A stretch of DNA of 64,000 nucleotides from JAJFIE01 sp964344255 (GCA_964344255.1 CAYFMQ010000012.1:37115-101114); one strand, 5' to 3'. Shown: positions 7,765-17,406, counted from the first letter of the stretch. Notes: generated by a model not told the origin, from the sequence alone. Translations and numbers: made by a program.

Positions 7765-10700
7765 TCAAACACCTTCCTGAAGCGACATCAAGGCTGCATT
7801 ACCACCTGATGCAGTGGTGTTTACGCTATAGGATCTCTCGGTAGCAAATCGATGGAGATACCGCGGCCCGCCGGCTTTCGGACCAGTCCCGGAAAGCCCT
7901 TCCCCGCCAAAGGGCTGAACCCCGACAACGGCGCCGATCATGTTCCGGTTCACGTACATGTTTCCGACCCGGGCATGCCTACGGATATGCTCAATTGTAC
8001 TTTCCACCCGACTGTGCACACCGAGAGTCAGACCGTATCCTGTATCATTGATGCTATCGATGACTGAATCGAGATGAGAGCCGTCATATCCTATAACATG
8101 GATTATGGGCCCGAAGACTTCACGCTCCAGAAGGGAAAGATCATCAATCAAGTAAGCCCTGGGCTCAAAGTATGTTCCATGTTCGCAATCCTTATCCAGC
8201 TCAGCTTTGCAAAACAGTTTCGCCTCGCGGTTCATTCGTTCGGCGTGATTTTCGAGCAATTCCCTGGCATCGGAATCAATGACAGGCCCGACGTCCGTCT
8301 TCAGCAGTCCTGGATCACCGACAGCAAGCTCCTCCGTCGCCCCGGCCAGCATCTCAGTCAATTCACCAAGGATATCGTTCTGCACGAACAGCACCCTGAG
8401 AGCGGAACACCGTTGCCCGGCGCTCCTGAATGCGGAAAAAATTGCGTCCGAAACGACCTGTTCAGGCAATGCGGTTGAATCAACAATCATCGCGTTTTGC
8501 CCACCCGTTTCGGCAATAAGCGGTGCAATGGCGCCGGGCCGGGAGGCCAGAGACATCTGTATCAACCGCGCCGTTTCAGTCGAGCCCGTAAATGCGACTC
8601 CGGAAATCCTGGGATCATCTACAAGAGGTTTCCCGACAGTCGGCCCATCGCCCGGCAACAGTTGAATAACCTCTTCGGGAATACCGGCCCGGTGCAGCAG
8701 CTCAACGGCACGGGCGGCAATCAATGGCGTTTGTTCCGCCGGTTTGGCGATCACAGCATTCCCAGCCGCCAAGGCGGCGGAAACCTGCCCAAGGAAAATA
8801 GCCAAGGGAAAATTCCAAGGGCTGATGCAGGCGAATACCCCCCTGCCATGCAGGGAGACCTCGTTCAATTCGCCGGTTGGTCCCGGCATGATCTGGGGCG
8901 ATGAAAAATCCTTACGTGCGCATGCGGCGTAGTAACGGCAAAAATCAACAGCCTCGCGAATTTCAGGTAGAGAGTCAGATAATGTCTTGCCGGCCTCCCG
9001 CACACACATGGCTAGCAGTTCCGGGGTGTGTTCCTCCAGGAGATCAGCCGTCCTTTCGAGACTATCGGCCCTGCTTCCGGCATCGAGAGCTGACCACTCG
9101 TGAGATGCGGACACAGCAGTTTCGATTGTCCTCTCGACATCAGCCGGCTCCGCTTCATAGACAGATCCAACGATCACCCGCCTGTCAGCCGGATAGCGCA
9201 CATCCCTTACCCTGCCCTCCCCTGTCGATGGTCTGGCGATCCACTCGGAAGGCGTATTCGCCAGCGACGATTTCAGGGAACGCAAAACGCTGAGATCGCT
9301 CAAATCCAGGCCCTTGGCGTTCTTTCGGTCCGCTCCGTAGATATTATCCGGCAAGGGAATGTGCGGATGAGGCTTGTGCTGCAGACCAGCTACTTTCGTC
9401 CAAGGGTCCGCGATGATGTCTTCAATGGGTGAAGCCTCATCAACGATACGATTGACGAAAGAGGAATTGGCGCCATTTTCCAGCAAGCGGCGGACGAGAT
9501 AAGCCAGCAAATCTTCGTGGCTTCCCACGGGCGCATAAATTCTGCAGGGAATGCTTTCTTCACCGGCACCGACGATCTGGCCGTATAGGGTTTCCCCCAT
9601 CCCATGCAGTCGCTGAAATTCAAAATTTCGGTTACCACCGGCCAATTCCAGAACCGTTGCCAGCGTATGGGCATTATGCGTCGCAAATTGCGCGTAGATA
9701 CGATCATTGTAACGAAGCAGTTTTTTGGCGCAGGCAATATAGGAAACATCTGTCGACGCCTTGCGGGTAAACACGGGATATCCATCCAGGCCCTGTTCCT
9801 GGGCGCGTTTGATTTCCGTATCCCAATAGGCGCCTTTCACCAGGCGGACCATGAATTGCCTGTCGTGTCGTTGGGACAGATCCGCAAGCCAGTCAATAAC
9901 GTAAAAGGCTCTTTTCTGATAGCTTTGCAACGCCAGTCCGAAACCGTTCCATCCAGCCAATTCCGGTTTGGCCGACACGGTTTCCATGACATCCATTTGC
10001 AGATCCAGTCGGTCGGCCTCTTCAGAATCGACACATAGGCCGATATCGTATTCCTTGGCTTCCCGGGCCAGCCGATATAACCGTGGCACGACCTCGTTCA
10101 TGACCCGATCGTACTGTGCCATTTCATAGCGTGGATGCAGTGCTGATAGCTTTACGGAAACACCTGGGCCATCAATCACCCCCCGACCCGCGCTTTCCCG
10201 TCCGACGGCAGCGATAGCATCCGAATAGGCTTCGAGATAAGCATCGGCATCCGACATGGTCCTTGCCGCCTCGCCAAGCATGTCAAAGGAATGGCGATAA
10301 CCGTTTTTTTCGTCGCCGCTGGCGCGTTCAAGAGCTTCGTTTATCGTACGCCCCATGACGAATTGCCGGCCGATGATTTTCATGGCTTGAAGCATTGATT
10401 GCCGGATAACCGGCTCTCCGCTGCGTGCAATCAGCTTCTTGATAAAGCCACCGATATCCCTTGTTACGGTCTCATCGAGCTGGACAACCCGTCCTGTCAT
10501 CATCAAGGCAAGGGTCGAAGCGTTGACAAACAAGGAAGAACTTTGCCCGAGATGGCCTTCCCAGTCCGCTTCGCCCAACTTGTCCTTGATAAGTTTTGAT
10601 GCCGTTTCACCATCAGGAATGCGTAACAGAGCTTCCGCCAGGCACATCAACACAAGACCTTCCTGGTTGGATAACTCATACTCGTGCATGAATGCGTCCA

Positions 10701-10908
10701 GCCCCCCGGACTCTTTGCCCTGCCGGCGCATTTCTTCGACCAGGTCATAAGCCCTGTCCTGGATGCGTCCCTTAAGCGTGGTTTCAAGTGCCGCTTCGCC
10801 AAGCAGCATTTCAACAATCGCGATTTCTTCTGCCCGATAGGCCTGGTCAATTTTCTGACGAAGCTCTGAGGCCTCAGGCAACGGCCCGATAAAGTCCGGC
10901 AAGCCCAT
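7765..10908 (-). CDS. putA: Bifunctional proline dehydrogenase / L-glutamate-gamma-semialdehyde dehydrogenase PutA
   Basis: Oxidises proline to glutamate in two steps (1047 aa). The N-terminal part (about residues 1-530) is the helical domain plus FAD-dependent PRODH barrel, including VKLSALHPRYE, VDSEEADRLDL and RLVKGAYWD. The C-terminal part (about 540-1040) is the NAD-dependent P5C dehydrogenase with the general-base Glu in AETGGQNAMI and the catalytic Cys in SAGQRCSALR. There is no N-terminal ribbon-helix-helix DNA-binding domain, so it cannot autoregulate as in E. coli; the divergent Lrp-type gene is the likely regulator. ATG at 10908 was preferred over 10953 because of an AGGAG eight bases upstream and the family-like N-terminus (MGLPDFIGPLPEASELRQ). 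Confidence 0.97.
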   Translation of the reverse strand: MGLPDFIGPLPEASELRQKIDQAYRAEEIAIVEMLLGEAALETTLKGRIQDRAYDLVEEMRRQGKESGGLDAFMHEYELSNQEGLVLMCLAEALLRIPDGETASKLIKDKLGEADWEGHLGQSSSLFVNASTLALMMTGRVVQLDETVTRDIGGFIKKLIARSGEPVIRQSMLQAMKIIGRQFVMGRTINEALERASGDEKNGYRHSFDMLGEAARTMSDADAYLEAYSDAIAAVGRESAGRGVIDGPGVSVKLSALHPRYEMAQYDRVMNEVVPRLYRLAREAKEYDIGLCVDSEEADRLDLQMDVMETVSAKPELAGWNGFGLALQSYQKRAFYVIDWLADLSQRHDRQFMVRLVKGAYWDTEIKRAQEQGLDGYPVFTRKASTDVSYIACAKKLLRYNDRIYAQFATHNAHTLATVLELAGGNRNFEFQRLHGMGETLYGQIVGAGEESIPCRIYAPVGSHEDLLAYLVRRLLENGANSSFVNRIVDEASPIEDIIADPWTKVAGLQHKPHPHIPLPDNIYGADRKNAKGLDLSDLSVLRSLKSSLANTPSEWIARPSTGEGRVRDVRYPADRRVIVGSVYEAEPADVERTIETAVSASHEWSALDAGSRADSLERTADLLEEHTPELLAMCVREAGKTLSDSLPEIREAVDFCRYYAACARKDFSSPQIMPGPTGELNEVSLHGRGVFACISPWNFPLAIFLGQVSAALAAGNAVIAKPAEQTPLIAARAVELLHRAGIPEEVIQLLPGDGPTVGKPLVDDPRISGVAFTGSTETARLIQMSLASRPGAIAPLIAETGGQNAMIVDSTALPEQVVSDAIFSAFRSAGQRCSALRVLFVQNDILGELTEMLAGATEELAVGDPGLLKTDVGPVIDSDARELLENHAERMNREAKLFCKAELDKDCEHGTYFEPRAYLIDDLSLLEREVFGPIIHVIGYDGSHLDSVIDSINDTGYGLTLGVHSRVESTIEHIRRHARVGNMYVNRNMIGAVVGVQPFGGEGLSGTGPKAGGPRYLHRFATERSYSVNTTASGGNAALMSLQEGV

Positions 10909-11031
10909 GACTATGTCTCCTGAAAAGCAGCTATCTCGCGACACGGGACGCAAGCGAGTTATTAGTGCAAGGATATCAAAATAACAGGAGCATTTCTCAC
11001 TTATTTCATATACTAATAAGGTTATTTATGC

Positions 11032-11053
11032 TTCTATATACGAATATATAGAA
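11032..11053. promoter_or_regulatory. 22-bp dyad in the putA/lrp intergenic region, probable operator
   Basis: A perfect inverted repeat of nine bases on each side of four (TTCTATATA - CGAA - TATATAGAA). It lies 40 bases before the Lrp-type gene, immediately before a TATAAT hexamer (11054-11059) that would be its -10 box, and 124 bases before putA. Position and AT-rich dyad fit a binding site for the Lrp/PutR-type regulator itself, which is an inference. Confidence 0.5.
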
Positions 11054-11092
11054 TATAATTTTGTCCTATTAAAATTTTTCAGGATTATTGGT

Positions 11093-11578
11093 ATGCCATC
11101 GCCGGAAACACTATCCCCCATACGCCTGGACATCACCGATGTGGAGATCCTCAGGCACCTGCAGGCCGACGGCCGATTATCCAACATCGAACTCTCGAAA
11201 CGTGTTCACTTAAGCCCGACACCTTGCCTGAACCGTGTCAAACGAATGGAACGTGAAGGCGTCATCACGGGTTACGGCGCCTTTGTTGATCCATCCAAGC
11301 TTGATGCCGCCATGCTGGTTTTTGTCGAGGTCGTTCTCGACAGAACGACGGAAGATGTTTTCGCGCAATTCAAGCAGGCCGTCATGGACATTCCGGAGGT
11401 TCAGGAATGTCATCTGTTATCCGGCGGGTACGATTACCTTATCAAAGCCCGCGTCAAGGACATGGCTGCTTACAGAAGTTTTCTCGGGCAATCACTTGTA
11501 AGTCTGCCCAGCGTCAGGGAAACGCACACTTATGTCGTTATGGAAGAAGTAAAGAATACTACGGTTATTTCCATCTGA
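11093..11578 (+). CDS. putR: Lrp/AsnC-family transcriptional regulator, probable PutR
   Basis: A 161-residue Lrp/AsnC regulator. Residues 10-60 hold the winged helix-turn-helix (DVEILRHLQADGRLSNIELSKRVHLSPTP, split here for length by the recognition helix CLNRVKRMEREGVI), and residues 70-155 the RAM ligand-binding/oligomerisation domain (VVLDRTTEDVFAQF, SGGYDYLIKARVKD). It is divergent from putA with 184 bases between them. In alphaproteobacteria this arrangement encodes PutR, which activates putA in response to proline; that role is inferred from context. A 22-bp dyad lies over its own promoter. Confidence 0.9.
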   Translation: MPSPETLSPIRLDITDVEILRHLQADGRLSNIELSKRVHLSPTPCLNRVKRMEREGVITGYGAFVDPSKLDAAMLVFVEVVLDRTTEDVFAQFKQAVMDIPEVQECHLLSGGYDYLIKARVKDMAAYRSFLGQSLVSLPSVRETHTYVVMEEVKNTTVISI

Positions 11579-11616
11579 AGCGGACGGAAACTTATCGGAA
11601 AGGACACTGTAAAGTA

Positions 11617-13523
11617 TCAAGTAGCACCGATCTGTTTCAGGAAATCATCAACAGCGGATTTCACGTCCTCCTCGTCCACATCATCAGCCTTGGTCTCGTC
11701 TTTGGATGCAGACGAACCGGTTTCAGTAGAAACTTCAGGCCTATGGATTGTCTCACCCATAACCTTATCAATCGAGGTCGCCAGATCAGCCCGGTCAATC
11801 GGCTTTGTGACGACAGCATTCATCCCGGCATCAAAATATCCTTTGATATTCGCTTCAACGGCATCGGCCGTAACGGCAATTATCGGAATCCGTGATTTGT
11901 CCTCTCCCAATTGTCTGATTGCTTGGGTGGCTTCCGGGCCAGACATTTCAGGCATGCGCACATCCATCAGAATAAGATCGAAGTTACCTTGTTTATGGGC
12001 CTTAACGGCAGCGATACCGTTTTCAGTGATATGGGACTTATGACCGAACCGGTCCAAAGTTGCTTTGATAATCTGCTGATTGATCTCGTTATCTTCCGCA
12101 ACCAGAATGTTCAATGGACGAAGGGCGCGGTAACTGATGCTCTGGTAAACTGTGTCCTGATAGCTCTGTGACACCTCGGAAGTCGCTGCCTTAAAGGGAA
12201 CGCTAAACCAGAATGTCGATCCCTTTCCCAATTCACTTTGAGCGCCAATATCGCCCCCCATCAATTCTACAAGGCGCTTGCATATGGATAGCCCCAGGCC
12301 TGTACCCTCATACTGTCGGCTGATAGAGGAATCGGCCTGGGTAAAAGCTGTGAACAGGCGTTTGATGACATCTGCGCTGATGCCTATGCCCGTATCGATG
12401 ACCTCCACATAGATGAATTCCTTGCCGTTATTCGATCTTTTAAGTTGGCATTTAACAGTAACGCTGCCGGTTTTGGTAAATTTGACCGCGTTACCAATCA
12501 GGTTAATGAGAATTTGTCGAAATCGCGTTGGATCGGAATTAATGGCGTCAGGGAAACCGTCGGCAAACGATACATTCAAATCCAGGTTTTTCGCCCGTTT
12601 TCCTTTCCGCTTTTCATGAAATAATCCAACCGATTCCTTGATCAGGGAGGGAAGATGGAAATCCAGATATTCAACTTCCATTTTTCCTACCTCTAATTTG
12701 GACATATCAAGAATGTCATTGATGATCTTGAGAAGGGATCTGGTTACATCCTTTATCTTGAAGATTTTTTCCTTGCTTGCATCATCCAGGTTGTCCTCCA
12801 ACAACATATCGGCAAATCCCATGACGCCGGTCATCGGCGTCCGGATTTCGTGACTCATGGCTGCAAGGAATTCCGATTTTGCAACTGTCGCCATTTCTGC
12901 GGCTTCAGAGGCTTTAATCAGCTCCTCGACTTTTCGGTCGAGTTCCATTTGGGCGTTTTTAGAGTCCGAGATGTCAGAGATATTGATGACAATGCCGTCA
13001 TCCAGGGCAACGCCGGTAATGCGATACCAGCCGAGCATGGTTGATTCGTCGAAGTATTGTTCAACATCAAAAGGCTCCTTCGAAAGCACGGTGTTTTTCG
13101 CCAGATCGTAGAGACCGCTGGTGACGAAGCTGGGAACCTCCAACTTGATCAGCCGCCCCAGGAGCTTCGCGCTTGTATCGCCAAGTAGTTCTTCAGCCTT
13201 ACTGTTCACCCGGGAAATTGCGAAATCTGCGATGACGCCTGCGCTCGAATGGATTGCTTTAAGGACAAGGAAACCATCCTGAGAGGTGTTGAAGATGCTC
13301 TCCAGCATGGCTTTGCCCTGCTCGACCTCCCAGTCCCCATGTTTTCTGATTGTCGTATCGGTTCCGATGCCGTGATAGCCACTATATTCACCGTCATCGT
13401 CGAATACAGGGTGTCCGTTAATACTGAACCACTGTAGCTCACCACCTTCGTGCTTAACCCAGAATTCGGCATCGTGAAAATGGGTACGACTATCCGTTTT
13501 GAGGAGAAAATCCTTAAAATACC
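11617..13523 (-). CDS. Hybrid sensor histidine kinase, C-terminal part (split gene)
   Basis: The larger part of a hybrid histidine kinase whose N-terminal part is at 13675-14269. It begins within a PAS domain (FHDAEFWV ... GYHGIGTDTT), continues with a second PAS-like region, a HisKA domain with the phospho-His in MSHEIRTPM, a HATPase domain (INLIGNAVKF, DTGIGIS, GTGLGLSICKRL) and a receiver domain with the phospho-Asp in LILMDVRMPEM. A 50-residue acidic tail follows. The 5' boundary is set at the end of the coding similarity; beyond it the frame runs through a tRNA-Ser gene and is not real protein. Joined to the other part at the shared sequence, the frame is intact. It is either an interrupted gene or an assembly artefact. 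Confidence 0.8.
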
Positions 13524-13528
13524 TGATT

Positions 13529-13621
13529 GGAGAGATGGCCGAGCTGGCTGAAGGCGCCCGCCTGCTAAGCGGGTAAGGGTAGTACTCCTGCCCTTCGAGG
13601 GTTCGAATCCCTCTCTCTCCG
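13529..13621 (+). tRNA. tRNA-Ser (anticodon GCT)
   Basis: A complete class II tRNA of 93 bases. The acceptor stem GGAGAGA pairs with TCTCTCC, the anticodon stem CCCGC/GCGGG frames the loop CTGCTAA (anticodon GCT), a long variable arm follows, and the T-loop has GTTCGAATC. CCA is not encoded. Its location inside a histidine kinase reading frame, next to an assembly gap, is abnormal. Confidence 0.93.
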
Positions 13622-13632
13622 CATTTTACCCC

Positions 13633-13664
13633 GGAGGGGTGGCAGAGTCTGGCTGATTGCACTG
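13633..13664 (+). tRNA. 5' fragment of a second tRNA-Ser, cut by a gap
   Basis: Eleven bases after the first tRNA, 32 bases read as the 5' half of another serine tRNA: acceptor GGAGGGG, TG, a D-arm GCA...TGC with a long D-loop, and the first bases of the anticodon stem. It stops at the N run, and the sequence beyond the gap is not tRNA. The anticodon is not visible. Confidence 0.55.
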
Positions 13665-13674
13665 NNNNNNNNNN
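13665..13674. other. Assembly gap (10 Ns)
   Basis: Ten Ns join a contig ending within a tRNA-Ser to one ending within the histidine kinase PAS domain. The other two gaps in the window also have exactly ten Ns, so the length is a placeholder. Here the missing sequence must be at least about 60 bases if the second tRNA is complete. Confidence 0.95.
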
Positions 13675-14269
13675 GAAATTCCTTAAGATTTCCACCCCCG
13701 TGCTGCCCCTGACAAAACTCATCGAGACGCATGCCGACCATGGCGTCAGCCTGATCGCCCATCAAGTCCTTCAGGTTGTTTGAGATTTTCGTAAATCTGA
13801 GATCCGGTCCCATTTCCCAAAACCAACTGAAACCGTCGTTCAGATAATTCTCGAAACGCAGTTCGCTATTATCGACGATTTTTTGCAGGTGTTTTTGGTG
13901 GATTGCCTGATGAATAGCGCCCCCCAAACTTCCGGCCTTATGCAAATCCTCTTCAAGATAGCTCTCAAGATTTGTGAAGATTTCCGTTGTGCCGCTATCG
14001 CAGAGTACAGCTTCGTTGAAAATGACAACGGCAATGTCACTTAAGGAAGCTTCGATTTGGGACAATGTCCTCTTTGAAAGGGCACTTAGGTCTTTTTCGT
14101 CAAATAAAACAACATCAGGTTTAACAGCTTTTATATGATCAGAGACATCCTCGATTTTTGAATTCCATGTGATTTGACAGGTGTAATATCCCTGCCGGTC
14201 GAGGGCGTTCTGACAATCTTTTGCCGTTTGTTCATTATCCGTAAACAGCAAAATGCTGATGCTAATCAC
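13675..14269 (-). CDS. Hybrid sensor histidine kinase, N-terminal part (split gene)
   Basis: N-terminal 198 residues of the kinase at 11617-13523. Residues 1-120 look like a degenerate receiver domain (ISILLFTDNEQTAKDCQNAL, VKPDVVLFDEKDL); residues 135-198 begin a PAS domain (LNDGFSWFWEMGPDLRFTKI) that is cut after NLKEF at the gap. The start is GTG at 14269; no nearby ATG exists. The last 15 bases before the gap match the first bases of the other part at 13 of 15 positions, so removing the intervening segment rebuilds a continuous PAS domain of normal length. Role: signal sensing; the stimulus is unknown. Confidence 0.75.
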
Positions 14270-14502
14270 GAGTTAATACCTCAAAGGTCCTTATCAATCA
14301 TCGTCCCCACCCAACCATTTGATAAGAAACAAGAACATGAATGGTTGATCTTAGTGCTTTATAGTTTCAAGACAATAGCCTGGCATTCTTTCTCTATTTA
14401 GTTTCATTTCGTTGATTTTATTTTTTTATACCTTAGATGATGCATTACTGCATTGCTGTTGGTAGTTTGTGGGAACATCAAGTCAGACTGGATACATCGT
14501 TT

Positions 14503-15075
14503 ATGACAGCACCTGTTATTGTCGGCATCAGTGGTGCCAGTGGAGCTATCTACGGCATCGAAACATTAAGGATGCTGAAAGAACTCACGATACCCACGCA
14601 CCTTATCATTTCGGAACTTGGTTCTCAGACGATAACAATTGAAACGGATTACAGCCTCGATGATGTGCGTTCATTGGCTGATGAAACCTACAACATCAAG
14701 GATTTGGCGGCAGCCGTATCATCAGGGTCTTTCAGGACTGCCGGCATGATCGTGGCGCCCTGCTCCATCAAAACCTTATCGGGCATCGCCAGCAGTTTTT
14801 CGATGAACCTTATTGTCCGCGCAGCAGACGTTACGCTCAAGGAGTACAGGCCACTGGTCTTAATGGTCCGGGAAACGCCGCTTCATAAAGGCCACCTCAG
14901 GCTCATGGCGCAGGCTGCGGATGCAGGCGCACGCATAATGCCGCCGGTTCCGGCGTTCTACAATAAACCCCAATCACTTAGTGACATCATCCGTCATTCC
15001 GTCGGACGGGCGATCGATCTTCTGGGTATCGAACATGATCTGTGTGACAGGTGGCCGGATACGAGTGAAGAATAA
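14503..15075 (+). CDS. ubiX: Flavin prenyltransferase UbiX
   Basis: Makes prenylated FMN, the cofactor of UbiD-type decarboxylases, from FMNH2 and dimethylallyl phosphate. The 190-residue protein shows GISGASGAIYGIETL at the flavin-binding N-terminus, the APCSIKTLSGIASSFS motif, and the C-terminal RETPLHKGHLRLM, MPPVPAFYNKP and RAIDLLGIEHDL blocks. An upstream ATG at 14437 would add 22 residues without family support, so the ATG at 14503 is preferred. No ubiD gene is nearby. It is a monocistronic-looking gene before the acyl-CoA dehydrogenase, 119 bases away. Confidence 0.94.
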   Translation: MTAPVIVGISGASGAIYGIETLRMLKELTIPTHLIISELGSQTITIETDYSLDDVRSLADETYNIKDLAAAVSSGSFRTAGMIVAPCSIKTLSGIASSFSMNLIVRAADVTLKEYRPLVLMVRETPLHKGHLRLMAQAADAGARIMPPVPAFYNKPQSLSDIIRHSVGRAIDLLGIEHDLCDRWPDTSEE

Positions 15076-15194
15076 TAAGGACCGCTTACCAGGGGTATCA
15101 ATTATCTCAGGCCTTGAGCATTGCCCAATGTCGTGCCAACATCCGGACGTCAATGCTGCAATGCAACATAATATTGTAAAGAGGGTGAAGACGA

Positions 15195-16379
15195 ATGGCT
15201 AATACATCTCCATACCAGTGGGACGACCCGTTTCTTCTCGATAACCAGTTGAGTGAAGAAGAAAGGCTGGTGCGCGATACGGCACGTGATTACGCACAGG
15301 ATAAGCTGATGCCCCGCATCCTTGAAGCCAATCGTCATGAAACCTTTGATCCGGAAATCGTTCCGGAACTTGGAGAACTAGGCCTTCTCGGCTCAACAAT
15401 TCCGGAAGAATACGGCTGCGCCGGCGTAAACCACGTCTGCTACGGCCTGGTCGCCCGCGAAATCGAGCGGGTTGATTCAGGCTACCGCTCCGTCATGAGC
15501 GTCCAGTCCTCATTGGTCATGCACCCGATCTTCACATACGGCACCGAAGAGATGCGCCAGAAATACCTGCCCCGCCTCGCAACGGGCGAGCTGCTTGGGT
15601 GTTTCGGACTGACCGAGCCGGACCACGGTTCCGATCCCGGCGGCATGAAAACCAGGGCGGAAAAAGATGAAGGCGGTTATGTCCTTACCGGATCCAAGAT
15701 GTGGATTACCAACTCCCCTATCGCCGATGTCTTTATTGTCTGGGCCAAGCTTGACGACGTGATCCGTGGTTTTGTCCTCGAACGAGGCATGGAAGGGCTG
15801 AGCACGCCGAAGATCGAAGGCAAGTTCAGCCTTCGCGCTTCCATAACCGGTGAGATTGTCCTCGATAAGGTGTTTGTACCAGAAGAGAACATGTTCCCGG
15901 ATGTAACCGGCCTGAAAGGGCCGTTCGGCTGCCTGAACAAGGCCCGTTTCGGGATCGCCTGGGGATCGCTTGGCGCGGCTGAGTTCTGCTGGCATGCAGC
16001 CCGTCAGTACACGCTGGACCGCAAACAATTCAACCGTCCGCTCGCCGCCAATCAGCTGATCCAGAAAAAACTCGCCGACATGCAAACGGAAATCACCCTT
16101 GGCTTGCAAGGGTGCCTGCGCGTCGCACACATGCTGGATGAAGGTGATTGCCCGCCTGAGAACATCTCCATGATCAAACGAAATTCCTGTGGCAAGTCGC
16201 TCGACATCGCCCGCATGGCGCGGGACATGCACGGCGGCAACGGCGTTGCTGACGAATTCCATGTCATCCGCCATGTCATGAATCTGGAAGCCGTGAATAC
16301 CTATGAAGGCACCCATGATATTCACGCGTTGATCCTGGGCCGTGCCCAGACGGGCCTGCAAGCCTTCACCGGGGCTTAA
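15195..16379 (+). CDS. gcdH: Glutaryl-CoA dehydrogenase
   Basis: FAD-dependent oxidative decarboxylation of glutaryl-CoA to crotonyl-CoA in lysine/tryptophan breakdown. The protein has 394 residues, the family length, with the acyl-CoA dehydrogenase fold: FGLTEPDHGSDPGGM and WITNSPIADVFIVWAK (flavin loops), RFGIAWGSLGAAEFC, and the catalytic Glu in NTYEGTHDIHALILG. ARMARDMHGGNGV is typical of GCDH rather than short-chain enzymes. A GAGGG ribosome-binding site precedes the ATG. The cupin gene follows 18 bases later and is probably cotranscribed. Confidence 0.94.
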   Translation: MANTSPYQWDDPFLLDNQLSEEERLVRDTARDYAQDKLMPRILEANRHETFDPEIVPELGELGLLGSTIPEEYGCAGVNHVCYGLVAREIERVDSGYRSVMSVQSSLVMHPIFTYGTEEMRQKYLPRLATGELLGCFGLTEPDHGSDPGGMKTRAEKDEGGYVLTGSKMWITNSPIADVFIVWAKLDDVIRGFVLERGMEGLSTPKIEGKFSLRASITGEIVLDKVFVPEENMFPDVTGLKGPFGCLNKARFGIAWGSLGAAEFCWHAARQYTLDRKQFNRPLAANQLIQKKLADMQTEITLGLQGCLRVAHMLDEGDCPPENISMIKRNSCGKSLDIARMARDMHGGNGVADEFHVIRHVMNLEAVNTYEGTHDIHALILGRAQTGLQAFTGA

Positions 16380-16397
16380 AGAAAGGGGAGCCGCTAG

Positions 16398-16796
16398 ATG
16401 TCTGAATCTGTCGAACGTGCCAAACAGCTTGGCAACATACTGGATGCTTCTCTCCGCACCATCATTTCGACGGATAGTGACAATTTCCGTCCCTATGACC
16501 GTTACGGCGTCGAACTGCCCGGTATGAGCTGGCTGCCTTTGAGTCTGAATGAGGAGGAAAAGCTTGATCTGTTTATGCTCAGGTTCGAGCCGGGTGCCCA
16601 AAGCTATCCCCATAAGCATACGGAAGCGGAACAGTTTTTGATGCTGGAAGGCACCTTGACGGACTGTGACGGCCACGTTTTCAAGGCAGGAGATTTCGTT
16701 CGCTTTGAGCCGGGTTCCGAGCACCATTCAGCTTCAGAGAACGGTTGTCTGATTCTGGTTATTCTCAGGGACAGAAATCGTCCGCTAAAAGACTAA
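16398..16796 (+). CDS. Cupin-domain protein (ChrR-like fold)
   Basis: A 132-residue single-domain cupin. The two cupin motifs are visible: PHKHTEAEQFLMLEGTL (metal-binding His pair and Glu) and FVRFEPGSEHHS (the second His). A metal-dependent small-molecule or sensor role is likely; the substrate is unknown. It lies 18 bases after gcdH, so it may act in the same catabolic pathway, but nothing in the sequence proves this. Confidence 0.82.
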   Translation: MSESVERAKQLGNILDASLRTIISTDSDNFRPYDRYGVELPGMSWLPLSLNEEEKLDLFMLRFEPGAQSYPHKHTEAEQFLMLEGTLTDCDGHVFKAGDFVRFEPGSEHHSASENGCLILVILRDRNRPLKD

Positions 16797-16815
16797 AAAT
16801 ATAAACCGATCTATA

Positions 16816-17292
16816 TCACCATTCATCCACCCGCTCAATTTTCTCCTTGGGAGCTACCGGTGGCTTGCTGGCCCTTGTGCAGATATAGAGTCCGACGGGA
16901 ATGAGCACGACGCCAAGCAGGGCAGCCGGTATCAAATCACCGTCATAGGCGAAAGCCATATAGACAACGCTCGCCATCATCATCAGAACGGCAATGAATT
17001 TCGCCCTTACAGGTATTACACGATACTGATACCAGGCCCTGACAGGCGGCCCCAGAATTTTATGTTCCCACAACCAGACTTGGAACTTGAGAGAGCTTTT
17101 TGAAAAGGCCCATACAGCGGCAATCAGAAAGACCGTCGTCGGCATTCCGGGAACGGCAATGCCAATCACCCCCAAAAGGATCATGACCCAGCCGAAAGCG
17201 AACAGCCACCAGCGGATAACGGCTGACGACGACAATTGATAAGGCGGCGGCTCATCAAGCGGCGTATTTTTGTTTGTTTCGGGAGCGGGCAT
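16816..17292 (-). CDS. DUF454 (YbaN-family) inner-membrane protein
   Basis: A 158-residue membrane protein of the DUF454/YbaN family. It has three or four hydrophobic segments (WLFAFGWVMILLGVIGIAVPGM, VFLIAAVWAFSKSS, FIAVLMMMASVVYMAFA, ALLGVVLIPVGLYICT, each within 20-22 residues) and the family motif FLIAAVWAFSKSS followed by LWEHKILGPPVRAW. The function is unknown. The gene converges on the cupin gene with a 19-base gap. Confidence 0.85.
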   Translation of the reverse strand: MPAPETNKNTPLDEPPPYQLSSSAVIRWWLFAFGWVMILLGVIGIAVPGMPTTVFLIAAVWAFSKSSLKFQVWLWEHKILGPPVRAWYQYRVIPVRAKFIAVLMMMASVVYMAFAYDGDLIPAALLGVVLIPVGLYICTRASKPPVAPKEKIERVDEW

Positions 17293-17406
17293 GTTATTCA
17301 GTGTTGTCTGCCGTTACGAAAGATTGGCATGTTGTTCGGGATCACTGTGCCATAAATTATGCCGATTGGGACACACCCTTTATTCAAACCTGTAAATGCC
17401 TGCCAT

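Noticed and set aside
13524..13722. Extension of the histidine kinase reading frame through the tRNA-Ser and Ns
   Set aside because: The translation there is of a tRNA and unknown bases; it is not protein. The kinase was split into two parts instead.
15510..16727. 405-codon frame on the minus strand opposite gcdH and the cupin
   Set aside because: Antisense shadow; the plus-strand proteins have all catalytic motifs.
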